From an uncultured Acetatifactor sp. (GTDB taxonomy: Bacteria > Bacillota > Clostridia > Lachnospirales > Lachnospiraceae), in NCBI GenBank assembly GCA_910579755.1, contig CAJTVB010000037.1, forward strand, positions 1 through 27,401: 27,401 nucleotides of DNA, given 5' to 3'. Shown one piece after another: positions 1-6,404 of the stretch; the first letter of the stretch is position 1; the number at the start of each line of letters is the position of its first letter. The translations under genes and the position numbers were made by a program. Under the pieces are notes generated by a model, which ran no database searches, was not told the DNA's origin, and was given only the letters and a program-made list of their open reading frames with translations.

Positions 1-575
1 TCCGTATCTGATGCGGTCTGCCTTGTATCAAACTGTGAAAAACGATTGTCACGGTAAAATGATAACAGCTTTTCCTCATTTTCAGCTTCCAAAAATGTCA
101 CTATGCCACCAAGCATATATTGCGCATCCTCTATCACAGTCCATGCTAATTCGACAAGCTCTTTTCCCGTAATCTTTTCATTTGCACCATTCGTATAATT
201 TTTTCCAAGCTGGGCAATCAGATAGGCTGACATGGTGTATGTATCTGATTTCTCGTCCAGTTCACTGATACGCAGCAGTTTCCTTTTCGTGGTCTTGCTT
301 ACCGTTTCACCCCTGACTGACAACGGCTTTAATGCAAGGATAAAATATCCAAGCAGTTCCTTGCTTTCCACGGAAAACACAAGGTATGTAACTGACTGAC
401 TCTTTTTGGTAAATTCCACCGCGTTCTTCTTTAAAAAATTCGCCACATCCTGATTCTTCGGACAGGAAAAACCGGAAAGCACTCTGGCAAGCATTGGCTC
501 TCCGGCTTTATCATCATTTCCTAATGCCAGATAATCACGAATGTTGATATAAAAAAACTTATCATTGATCTGCAT
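1..575 (-). CDS. GNAT-fold acetyltransferase-like protein, possible toxin (partial)
   Basis: The reading frame starts at the ATG complementary to 573-575 and runs open to the window edge, giving 191 residues without the C-terminus. It reads like a GNAT N-acetyltransferase: a strand segment YLVFSVESKELLGYFILALK, then IAQLGKN, then a helix with LVELAWTVIEDAQYMLGG, and near the end a typical NEEKLLSFYRDNRFSQF stretch (GNAT proteins usually end with a related 'Y.k.GF' motif). The start overlaps the small upstream gene by 14 bp, so the two are translationally coupled. A GNAT enzyme tightly coupled to a roughly 60-residue partner is the layout of TacT/AtaT-type toxin-antitoxin modules that acetylate aminoacyl-tRNA. 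That role is inference; a stand-alone acetyltransferase is the alternative. The acetyl-CoA binding loop cannot be assigned with confidence. Confidence 0.6.
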   Translation of the reverse strand, partial: MQINDKFFYINIRDYLALGNDDKAGEPMLARVLSGFSCPKNQDVANFLKKNAVEFTKKSQSVTYLVFSVESKELLGYFILALKPLSVRGETVSKTTKRKLLRISELDEKSDTYTMSAYLIAQLGKNYTNGANEKITGKELVELAWTVIEDAQYMLGGIVTFLEAENEEKLLSFYRDNRFSQFDTRQTASDT

Positions 576-753
576 TCGCTTTCTCCCATTCTTTCATGAA
601 TTTTCTCAGTTCCTCTTCCCCTTTGATCTGCCTTGCAGCCACAGGAGTACGCACAGGACGGTTCTTGGCAGATTCTTCAATCGCATTGATGAACATCTCC
701 ACCTGTTCCTTGCCGGAAATGACAAAATTCTTTGTGATACTTGAAGTTGCCAT
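562..753 (-). CDS. Small protein coupled to the GNAT gene, possible antitoxin
   Basis: A 63-residue protein starting MATSSITKNF. The start is the ATG at 751-753, because a strong AGGAGGTG site lies about seven bases upstream; an in-frame GTG three codons earlier overlaps that site and is less likely. The sequence has a short N-terminal segment (ITKNFVISG) followed by a helix (EQVEMFINAIEESAKN), a proline/arginine-rich turn, and a charged C-terminal helix (EEELRKFMKEWEKAN). A small DNA-binding or neutralising N-terminus plus helical tail is typical of type II antitoxins. It overlaps the start of the downstream GNAT-like gene by 14 bp. No specific antitoxin family is recognised. The antitoxin role is inferred from size, order (first gene) and coupling. 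Confidence 0.6.
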   Translation of the reverse strand: MATSSITKNFVISGKEQVEMFINAIEESAKNRPVRTPVAARQIKGEEELRKFMKEWEKANADQ

Positions 754-812
754 AATAAACACCTCCTTTGTTAGTATGGTTCTTCCGTTTCAATTCATAC
801 TTTTCTATCTCT

Positions 813-841
813 ATTTTATTATTTTATATCGGTTAACGCAA
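813..841 (-). promoter_or_regulatory. Predicted sigma-A promoter for the GNAT/small-protein pair
   Basis: On the minus strand TTGCGT (836-841) and TAAAAT (813-818) are separated by 17 bases, about 60 bp upstream of the small gene's start. The surrounding sequence is AT-rich. The -35 differs from consensus at two positions. Confidence 0.45.
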
Positions 842-855
842 CAAATCTTTTATGA

Positions 856-1163
856 ATTTTTTATAACTTATTTTCCACTTGCCAGCTCCCAAATTCAGAG
901 TTAAGATACGACACCACAGAAGGAGGCAGTTGGGGAAAGTTAGCGGTATATCTTATTGAAATGAAAAATGTGCTGAGGAAGATGGCGGAGATACTTTATT
1001 CATGCATTGGAGCGATGCCTGTCAGGTCACACCGTTTAATCTGGCCATTGGATATCAGCAGATGAAGCAAGTGCTGTGCTATCAGCGGCAGATGGAATTT
1101 GAAAAGAACGACTATGATATTACCAAAATGCCAGAAGATAAGTATGATAAAATTTTTGCATAA
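856..1163 (+). pseudogene. Frameshifted remnant of an unrecognised gene
   Basis: Two reading frames that look like one protein meet near 965-975. The first frame reads LRYDTTEGGSWGKLAVYLIE and continues MKNV. The second continues AEEDGGDTLFMHWSDACQ, then VTPFNLAIGYQQMKQVLCYQ, and ends KYDKIFA with a stop at 1161-1163. Losing one base near 970 would explain the switch. There is no start codon with a ribosome binding site and the N-terminal part is missing, so this is the C-terminal end of a dead gene. The family is not recognised. The 53-residue frame from the ATG at 1002 could still be translated, but no ribosome binding site precedes it. The 560 bp between the small gene at 753 and the next CDS hold only this remnant and the promoter at 813-841. 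Confidence 0.5.
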
Positions 1164-1314
1164 AATTATTTGTTTATAAAAATTGCCGGAGCTCATATTT
1201 CGGGTTGCATAGGAGAAGCTCGAAGGGATGGAAATGAAATATCAGGGGATGAAGATAGAAGGAAAAATTTATCATTGAGCTCCAAGACTTTCAGAAGAAA
1301 AGAGGAACGAACAA

Positions 1315-1788
1315 ATGAGGGAATGGCGGGATGTGCAGGCTTTGTTTTCGGAAAATAAGACACCGGAAGAAATTTGCAGGATTCGAACGCAATATACAAT
1401 GGAATGGTATATAAGAAAGGCCAATTGGAATAAACGGATCTATTATGGCTTGTCTTTTATAGGAATGCTGTGCCCGCTGGTCAATGTAGTGCTGGCATCC
1501 TGTGAAGGAAAGCAAATGGCGATTGTAATTTTTTCTGCTATTACCTCACTGGCGGCTTCTTTGCTGGCAATGACCAATGCAAGGCTGAAGTGGGAAAATT
1601 ACCGGTCAGCAGCTGAATTTTTAAAGCGTGAGTATACGCTGTTTCAGGCGAGGGCGGGAGCATACCAGGGTGAGAGAAGGGTGTCAGCATATTTGAATAC
1701 TACCGAAGACTATATGGGGAAAACTCATGCTAGCTGGCAAAAGCTGTTTAAGGATAAGGCGAAGATAGGTTCGACTGCCGCATATTGA
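1315..1788 (+). CDS. SLATT-domain (DUF4231-like) two-helix membrane protein
   Basis: A 157-residue protein with an amphipathic N-terminal region ending in WYIRKANWNKRIYY, two adjacent hydrophobic helices (about residues 42-61 and 67-87), and a long charged C-terminal helix containing NARLKWENYRSAAEFLKREY. This arrangement, with the WNKR motif before the first helix and the 'W.nYR..ae.Lk.e' motif after the second, matches the DUF4231/SLATT superfamily. SLATT proteins are predicted from comparative genomics to be membrane pore effectors, often paired with a nucleotide-producing or nucleotide-sensing partner. No such partner (SMODS, TIR, NUDIX) is visible here, so this copy looks orphaned. The start is chosen for the AGAGGA about nine bases upstream. 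The stop lies inside a terminator hairpin. Function beyond a membrane effector-like fold is inference. Confidence 0.7.
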   Translation: MREWRDVQALFSENKTPEEICRIRTQYTMEWYIRKANWNKRIYYGLSFIGMLCPLVNVVLASCEGKQMAIVIFSAITSLAASLLAMTNARLKWENYRSAAEFLKREYTLFQARAGAYQGERRVSAYLNTTEDYMGKTHASWQKLFKDKAKIGSTAAY

Positions 1789-1818
1789 TTCGTCGGAATA
1801 TTATGCGGCAGTTATTTT
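1774..1818 (+). terminator. Intrinsic terminator at the end of the SLATT gene
   Basis: An 11-bp perfect stem (ACTGCCGCATA 1774-1784 with TATGCGGCAGT 1802-1812) is followed by TATTTTG. It overlaps the stop codon and separates this gene from the convergent regulator ending at 1822. Confidence 0.7.
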
Positions 1819-1821
1819 GTG

Positions 1822-2937
1822 TCAAAGCTTTTCTGTTTCGTCGCCATCCCCATCCGCATCTTCTGCCGGTGGTTCCTTATATTTTTTCAAAACCTGATAG
1901 GTAAATTCATCTGCCTTGGAGCCGACTTTGGAGTATTTCGCTCCAGAGGAGTATTTTCTCAGCAGGCAGATGCACTTGATCTTATCTTCTGAGGATACCA
2001 GATGGTTTGCCCGAATGGCAAGCTCTGATATCCGCATATAACAGCTTTTTCCTTGAATGAGTTTTTCCAGGTTATTCCTGTAATAGTCCGGAAGCTCGGG
2101 ATCCGTCAGGAGCTGAGCCATATTTTCTTCCGAAAGCAGGATGTCCGAATGGTTTAGCAGCAGCTGTCCGGCCAGATAATGTTCTGCGATATTGTGGATT
2201 TTCTTCCGGCTGATCAGCATGCGGTGGACGGTGGGCAGGCGGTTGCCGCCGGCGGATGCGGTTGCCACTAGGGCCAGGCGGCAGACGAGATCCTCGTAAT
2301 TGATCTGGTCATAGTGGAAGAGGAAGTAGCAGATTTCCCCGATTTCTTCACTTGTCAGGGTACAGTAAGCAGTGTTCATGGACATAGAGATCACCATTTC
2401 ACCATGATATTTTTTCTGAATGGGGTTGCCGCGTTGGTCATTTTTCCCTGTTTCCAATATCAAATTGGCCAGGCAGCGGCTTCCGGTCTGAGATTTTTCC
2501 AGGTTCAAGAGTCCGTGGAGGATCACATCTTCGCTTGATATGGTGGAATAGAAATAACAGTGATATGTCCCGAAATATCCGTGAAAAGCACGGTTGTCTC
2601 CGCGATAAATCAGGGAAGAGACCGTGTCGGTTATTTCTCTCCGATATCTGGGAGCATCGTCAGATAAAACCGCAGTAATATCTTCGTTCAGCGCCTTGCA
2701 GATTTGCATCAGGTTTGGAAGGGAAATGGAAGTAGTTCCCTGCAGTATTCTGGACAATGTGCCCTGGCTGATGAAATAGTTGTTTTCCGCACATTTTTTC
2801 TTGAGGTCGGCCTGAGAGATTCCTTTTTGTTTCATAATGGAATCAAGCTTTCCGGCAATAGTCTGATAGCAGTTTCGGCTGAATTCTTCGGTTGGTTTTT
2901 TTAGTAAGCTTTCTTCGTCGCTTTGCAGTTTTTTCAC
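1822..2937 (-). CDS. XRE-family transcriptional regulator with large C-terminal domain
   Basis: A 371-residue protein. A Cro/C1-type helix-turn-helix lies at about residues 27-91: KLDSIMKQKGISQADLKKKC, then the recognition helix region ISQGTLSRILQG, then LPNLMQICKALNEDI. The remaining 280 residues are unrecognised; they contain an aromatic stretch (GYFGTYHCYFYSTISSEDV) that may form a beta domain, then mostly helices, ending in an acidic tail. The start is taken as GTG at 2935-2937, six bases after AGGAGG; the in-frame TTG at 2943 overlaps that site. It is transcribed away from the DUF697-like gene at 3194 and shares a 256-bp gap that contains several symmetric sites, so autoregulation and control of that neighbour are likely. 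The C-terminal domain may sense a ligand or a protein partner (inference). Confidence 0.8.
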   Translation of the reverse strand: MKKLQSDEESLLKKPTEEFSRNCYQTIAGKLDSIMKQKGISQADLKKKCAENNYFISQGTLSRILQGTTSISLPNLMQICKALNEDITAVLSDDAPRYRREITDTVSSLIYRGDNRAFHGYFGTYHCYFYSTISSEDVILHGLLNLEKSQTGSRCLANLILETGKNDQRGNPIQKKYHGEMVISMSMNTAYCTLTSEEIGEICYFLFHYDQINYEDLVCRLALVATASAGGNRLPTVHRMLISRKKIHNIAEHYLAGQLLLNHSDILLSEENMAQLLTDPELPDYYRNNLEKLIQGKSCYMRISELAIRANHLVSSEDKIKCICLLRKYSSGAKYSKVGSKADEFTYQVLKKYKEPPAEDADGDGDETEKL

Positions 2938-2964
2938 AGACAACCTCCTTTTTGTGTGTTTTGC

Positions 2965-2984
2965 CTAATTCGATTTTGAATTAG
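2965..2984. promoter_or_regulatory. Inverted repeat upstream of the XRE gene, candidate operator
   Basis: CTAATTC (2965-2971) and GAATTAG (2978-2984) are perfect 7-bp arms with a 6-bp spacer, 28 bp upstream of the XRE start codon. Position and symmetry fit an autoregulatory operator for a dimeric HTH protein. Confidence 0.45.
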
Positions 2985-3029
2985 ACAGGCTAAACAATGA
3001 ATGCCATATGTTTTTATGAATAAGAAATA

Positions 3030-3058
3030 TTGAAAAATATGGATAGAAATTGTAAAAT
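3030..3058 (+). promoter_or_regulatory. Predicted sigma-A promoter for the DUF697-like gene
   Basis: TTGAAA (3030-3035), a 17-bp spacer and TAAAAT (3053-3058) point toward the gene at 3194. The expected start of transcription falls just before or inside the first TGATWATCA box. Confidence 0.55.
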
Positions 3059-3065
3059 CAAGGCA

Positions 3066-3119
3066 TGATAATCAATAAATGATTATCAATAAATGATTAT
3101 CAAATATTGTACAATATTT
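3066..3119. promoter_or_regulatory. Three phased TGATWATCA boxes plus an 18-bp palindrome
   Basis: TGATAATCA at 3066-3074 and TGATTATCA at 3080-3088 and 3094-3102 recur every 14 bp. Boxes 1 and 2 form a perfect inverted repeat (GATAATCA/TGATTATC). Immediately after comes the perfect palindrome AAATATTGTACAATATTT at 3102-3119, which extends with one bulged base into TATCAAA/TTTTGATA. The block lies just downstream of the predicted -10 element, where bound protein would block transcription. The boxes resemble parts of Fur-type sites (GATAATGATAATCATTATC), but the 14-bp phasing is different. The adjacent XRE protein is the natural candidate to bind here. Confidence 0.5.
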
Positions 3120-3193
3120 TGATATAGATGTAAATATTTAATAATAATTTATGTTATTCAAACCGGAGGCTTATAGCAAGAGGAGGGCGGATT

Positions 3194-3703
3194 ATGAGTA
3201 AGAAACAAGAAGCTGTAAAGTGTGTTTTGGTACATGCTGGTTTGGCCGCAACGGGATGCGGGGTATTTAAAGCGGTAGTGCCAGTTCCCTTGATTGAGGT
3301 GGGGGTGTTGACTATGGCAACAAAAAAGATGTGTAAAAAGCTGGCAAATATATATGGATACGATGGGATTGCAGGAGTGACCACATTGATTGGTGTGGCA
3401 GTAGGGGCGGGCTTTGGAGGAAGCCTTGCCACCCGGATCGGCGACTTTATACCGGGAATCAACGTGGCGGCAAATGTAGCATCAACAACTATCCTTCATC
3501 TGACTACCGGAGCCATCATGATTGCAGCATTTGAGCTGATGAAGGACGGGTATATTGATCCTGTGTCTTTGACGAAATCCAATTCGGTTTCTCTGGTGAA
3601 TGAATTGGCAGTCTGCGCTACTGCCATGGTGGGAGGCGTATTGCGGGGAGGCAGTCTGGATGAGGTGGTTACAAGCATAAAGAACAAATACCTGCAGGCA
3701 TAG
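3194..3703 (+). CDS. DUF697-like glycine-rich membrane protein
   Basis: A 169-residue protein starting MSKKQEAVKC with a GAGGAGGG ribosome binding site. The core (about residues 12-115) follows the DUF697 pattern: a hydrophobic alanine/glycine segment, then VPVPLIEVGVLTMATKKMCK and KLANIYGYDG, then a second glycine-rich hydrophobic segment (TLIGVAVGAGFGG), FIPGINVAANVASTT and a final hydrophobic helix. The 'P.P..e...l...M...la.iYG' and 'iPG....a...asT' signatures are the main evidence. DUF697 domains are often fused or linked to small GTPases and are of uncertain function; here it stands alone with no GTPase. A predicted sigma-A promoter and a dense operator-like block lie directly upstream, suggesting tight repression by the divergent XRE protein. 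The membrane role is inferred from hydrophobicity. Confidence 0.6.
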   Translation: MSKKQEAVKCVLVHAGLAATGCGVFKAVVPVPLIEVGVLTMATKKMCKKLANIYGYDGIAGVTTLIGVAVGAGFGGSLATRIGDFIPGINVAANVASTTILHLTTGAIMIAAFELMKDGYIDPVSLTKSNSVSLVNELAVCATAMVGGVLRGGSLDEVVTSIKNKYLQA

Positions 3704-3739
3704 ACTCTGAATCGAAATAGATCGAATTTCAGAAAGTGG

Positions 3740-3885
3740 GGGCGTAGTGTGGGTAGTACAGTGATCATGACAAACAAAACGATGTAGATGATCAGAAAAC
3801 GGTATGCAGAAGTAATGGTAGTTCTTAATGACGTTAAGAAAAAGCTCCGAAGTAGCATTTCATTTATCTTTAGTATACTACGCCC
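3740..3885. repeat. 146-bp segment bounded by 9-bp inverted repeats
   Basis: GGGCGTAGT (3740-3748) and ACTACGCCC (3877-3885) are perfect inverted termini around non-coding DNA; next to the right arm is the palindrome TAGTATACTA (3871-3880). No flanking direct duplication is evident. It could be a small MITE-like element or a structured RNA. Within the 482-bp gap between 3703 and 4186, the only other signal seen is an extended -10 element at 4037-4045. Confidence 0.35.
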
Positions 3886-4036
3886 TTGGCATTATTATAA
3901 GACATATATAGATTGTCGTCAATATTCTTTTTAGTATTATTTGAATTTTTTGTCACTTTTTGTAATGAACAAAATGGAAGCTGTTAATTCCTGTAAAATT
4001 TAAGTGACATTCCCAGTGGTTTTTTCAGGACAACTA

Positions 4037-4045
4037 TGTTAAAAT
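4037..4045 (+). promoter_or_regulatory. Possible extended -10 promoter for the ricT cluster
   Basis: TGTTAAAAT (4037-4045) is an extended -10 (TGn plus TAAAAT), 140 bp upstream of ricT. The -35 region is poor, so this is tentative. Confidence 0.35.
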
Positions 4046-4185
4046 ACAAGGGCAGTTTTAATGTGAGGGGCATCGCTTTCTCCGAAAGTGCATTGGAAAG
4101 CCAAAGGATTTCCGGGCGCTGAAAAGTCAGGAGGGGCGGGGCCGCAATAATGGTGGAGCGCTGCAGGCGCCGGTGAGGTAGATAG

Positions 4186-5484
4186 ATGATAAAAGTAATT
4201 GGTGTGAGGTTTCGGACAGCGGGGAAAATTTATTTCTTTGATCCGCTGAATTTTGACATAAAGAGGGGCGACCACGTGATCGTGGAGACAGCCAGAGGGA
4301 TTGAGTTTGGAACGGTGATGTCGGGAATTACGGAGGTGGCGGATGACAAGGTCATTCAGCCGCTCAAGCCGGTGCTTCGTCTTGCCAATCAGCGTGACGT
4401 GGAACAGGAGGCTTCCAACAAGCAGAAGGAGAAGGAAGCCTTTAAGGTGTGCCTGGAAAAGATTCGGAAGCATGGATTGGATATGAAGCTGATTGATGCG
4501 GAATATACCTTTGATAATAACAAGGTTCTTTTCTATTTTACGGCAGATGGCCGCATCGATTTCCGGGATCTGGTGAAGGATCTGGCGGGTGTGTTCAAAA
4601 CCAGGATTGAACTGCGTCAGATCGGGGTCAGGGATGAGACGAAGATTGTGGGAGGGATCGGCATCTGCGGACGCCCTTTGTGCTGTCACAGTTATCTTGC
4701 CGATTTTGTGCCGGTATCCATCAAGATGGCAAAGGAACAGAACTTGTCTTTGAATCCCACAAAAATTTCGGGAATGTGCGGAAGGCTGATGTGCTGTCTG
4801 AAAAATGAGGAGGAAACCTACGAGGAGCTTAACAAAAAGCTTCCCGGTGTGGGTGATTATGTGACAACGGCAGACGGTCTGCGGGGAGAAGTGCAGAGCG
4901 TAAATGTGCTGCGTCAGCTGGTAAGAGTCATAGTGGACAAGGGCGACGAGAAGGAGATCAAGGAATATTCCGCCAATCAGCTTCAGCTGAAGCGCAAAAA
5001 GGGGAAGAAGGAAAAGCTGGACTTGTCCAGAGAGGAAATGCAGGAGCTGGAGCGGCTGGAGGAGGAAGAGCTGGAAGACGAGGAGGGTCAGGCGGCGGAG
5101 CGTAAGTCTGAGCCATCCCGCCGGCAAAACAGGAATCGTCAGGGCGAAGGCCGTCAAAATGAAGGCCGTCAGGGCGAGGGGCGCCAGAACAGGAGTCTGC
5201 ATCAGGAGGAGGCGAAAGCGGAGAGCATAGCTCAGAATGTGGGAAACCAGGGCGGAGAGCGGATGCGGGAAGACAGGCGGAGTCGTGAAGGGTTCAGGCA
5301 TCGTGACGATAGAAGAATTGACGAAGAGAGAAGAAGTGATAAAGAAAGTGAGTTCTATAGGAAGAACGAATCTTACAGGGAAGGCAGAAGCCGTCAGAAC
5401 AACAGCCGTCGTTCCCGGGGAAGGAACCGCCACGGCGGCAGACATCGGAACAATGAAGGGGCCGGGCAGGAAAGTCAGGAATGA
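4186..5484 (+). CDS. ricT: PSP1-domain protein RicT (YaaT)
   Basis: A 432-residue protein. Residues 1-265 match the PSP1/RicT family: VIGVRFRTAGKIYFFDP at the start, VIVETARGIEFGTV, and two cysteine clusters, CGRPLCC (Cys161, 166, 167) and MCGRLMCCL (Cys198, 203, 204). In Bacillus, RicT with RicA and RicF forms an iron-sulfur complex that partners RNase Y in mRNA maturation and affects sporulation and competence. Residues 270-432 are an unusual tail: lysine/glutamate helices, then arginine-, asparagine- and glycine-rich repeats (RQGEGRQNEGRQGEGRQN), very likely disordered and possibly RNA-binding. Family members are normally about 270-300 residues, so the tail is a real extension. The stop overlaps the trmN6 start (ATGA). 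In many Firmicutes holB precedes this gene; here the upstream neighbours are accessory genes. Confidence 0.93.
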   Translation: MIKVIGVRFRTAGKIYFFDPLNFDIKRGDHVIVETARGIEFGTVMSGITEVADDKVIQPLKPVLRLANQRDVEQEASNKQKEKEAFKVCLEKIRKHGLDMKLIDAEYTFDNNKVLFYFTADGRIDFRDLVKDLAGVFKTRIELRQIGVRDETKIVGGIGICGRPLCCHSYLADFVPVSIKMAKEQNLSLNPTKISGMCGRLMCCLKNEEETYEELNKKLPGVGDYVTTADGLRGEVQSVNVLRQLVRVIVDKGDEKEIKEYSANQLQLKRKKGKKEKLDLSREEMQELERLEEEELEDEEGQAAERKSEPSRRQNRNRQGEGRQNEGRQGEGRQNRSLHQEEAKAESIAQNVGNQGGERMREDRRSREGFRHRDDRRIDEERRSDKESEFYRKNESYREGRSRQNNSRRSRGRNRHGGRHRNNEGAGQESQE

Positions 5485-6263
5485 ACGGTGAACAATTGGG
5501 GCGCATGCCGCATTCGGAACATATGATGCCTGAGGAATTGAAGGAAAACGAGCGGATAGACGATCTGCAGAGGAACGGATTTCGGATCATCCAGAACCCT
5601 GATAAATTCTGCTTCGGCATGGACGCGGTGCTGCTCACCGGGTTTGCCCATGCGCGCAGGGAGGACAGGCTGTTGGATCTGGGAACGGGAACGGGTATCA
5701 TTTTGCTGCTCATGGAAGCGAAATATCACCCTGCCGGTCTCACCGGTCTGGAAATTCAGGCGGAGAGCGCGGATATGGCCGCCAGAAGCGTTGCCCTGAA
5801 TCGTTTATCCCACAAGATTGATATTGTAACAGGAGATATCAGGGAGGCAGACCATATTTTCCAGTCTGCTTCTTTTGATTGTATTACCTGTAACCCGCCC
5901 TACATGGTGGGCAGGCATGGGCTTGTCAATCCGGAAGCGCCAAAGGCCATTGCCAGGCATGAAATTCTTTGTACTCTTGAGGATGTGGTTCGGCAGGCTG
6001 CCGTGCTGCTGAAGCCGGGAGGTCATTTTTTCCTGGTGCACAGGCCCTTTCGTCTGGCGGAAATCATGACGCAGCTTGTCCGATATAAGCTGGAGCCCAA
6101 AAGAATGCGTCTGGTATATCCTTTTCAGGACAGAGAGCCCAATATGGTGCTTTTGGAAGCTGTCAGAGGAGGCAGATCCCGCATGACAGTGGAGAAGCCC
6201 TTGATTGTGTTTCAAAATCCCGGCGTGTATACCCATGAGGTCAGTGAGCTGTACGGTTTTTAA
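5481..6263 (+). CDS. trmN6: tRNA1(Val) (adenine37-N6)-methyltransferase family protein
   Basis: A 260-residue SAM-dependent methyltransferase of the TrmN6/YabB family. The SAM-binding motif LLDLGTGTGIILLLM is at about residues 64-78, GLEIQ follows at 89-93, and the N6-adenine/amino-methyltransferase signature NPPY is at 138-141. The upstream segment DDLQRNGFRIIQNPDKFCFG and the DAVLLTGFA helix are typical of the family, which modifies A37 of tRNA1(Val) in E. coli; the Firmicute target is presumed similar. The start overlaps the ricT stop by 4 bp, indicating translational coupling. Later methionines at residues 9, 15 and 16 are possible alternative starts, but the ATGA overlap favours the first. 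Length is normal. Confidence 0.9.
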   Translation: MNGEQLGRMPHSEHMMPEELKENERIDDLQRNGFRIIQNPDKFCFGMDAVLLTGFAHARREDRLLDLGTGTGIILLLMEAKYHPAGLTGLEIQAESADMAARSVALNRLSHKIDIVTGDIREADHIFQSASFDCITCNPPYMVGRHGLVNPEAPKAIARHEILCTLEDVVRQAAVLLKPGGHFFLVHRPFRLAEIMTQLVRYKLEPKRMRLVYPFQDREPNMVLLEAVRGGRSRMTVEKPLIVFQNPGVYTHEVSELYGF

Positions 6264-6327
6264 GAGCTAATGGTTTGAACAGGGTATGTGGGACCGGGAA
6301 GTGTATTGGTAACGGATAAAATGATGC

Positions 6328-6373
6328 GCCGCTTATGGCGGCAGGGGGGAAAGTTTGGAACTAAAGTTCCAAA
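6328..6373 (+). other. Two hairpins in the trmN6-rsmI gap
   Basis: GCCGC/GCGGC (6328-6332 with 6338-6342) forms a short GC stem. TTTGGAAC/GTTCCAAA (6354-6361 with 6366-6373) is a perfect 8-bp stem with a TAAA loop. The second runs directly into the leader repeat before rsmI. Neither has a T-tract, so a regulatory RNA structure or processing site is more likely than a terminator. Confidence 0.4.
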
Positions 6374-6401
6374 TATTGATTGGTATGCGCAAAGGGGTAT
6401 A
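6369..6401 (+). repeat. Leader repeat, copy 1 (before rsmI)
   Basis: CCAAATATTGATTGG followed by TATGCGCA and then AGGGGTATA, which supplies the ribosome binding site of rsmI. A second copy lies before gtrA at 14319-14363 on the minus strand. This copy lacks a 12-bp insert present in the other. Confidence 0.65.
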
Positions 6402-6404
6402 GAA

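Noticed and set aside
1170..1358. 62-residue reading frame before the SLATT gene
   Set aside because: No ribosome binding site, low-complexity charged sequence, overlaps the SLATT start in another frame.
3066..3119. Possible CRISPR array (regular short repeats)
   Set aside because: Units are only 9 bp with 5-bp spacers and no cas genes; an operator is more fitting.
3496..3858. Minus-strand frame with a hydrophobic start (MLLRSFFLTSLRTT), considered as a type I toxin
   Set aside because: It runs far into the antisense of the DUF697 gene, has no ribosome binding site, and no antisense RNA promoter was seen.
4039..5445. 468-residue minus-strand reading frame opposite ricT
   Set aside because: Leucine/histidine-rich shadow of the real gene; ricT has clear family motifs and coupling to trmN6.
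6288..6404. Extended N-terminus of RsmI from the ATG at 6288
   Set aside because: The extra 39 residues come from hairpins and the leader repeat and do not fit the family start.
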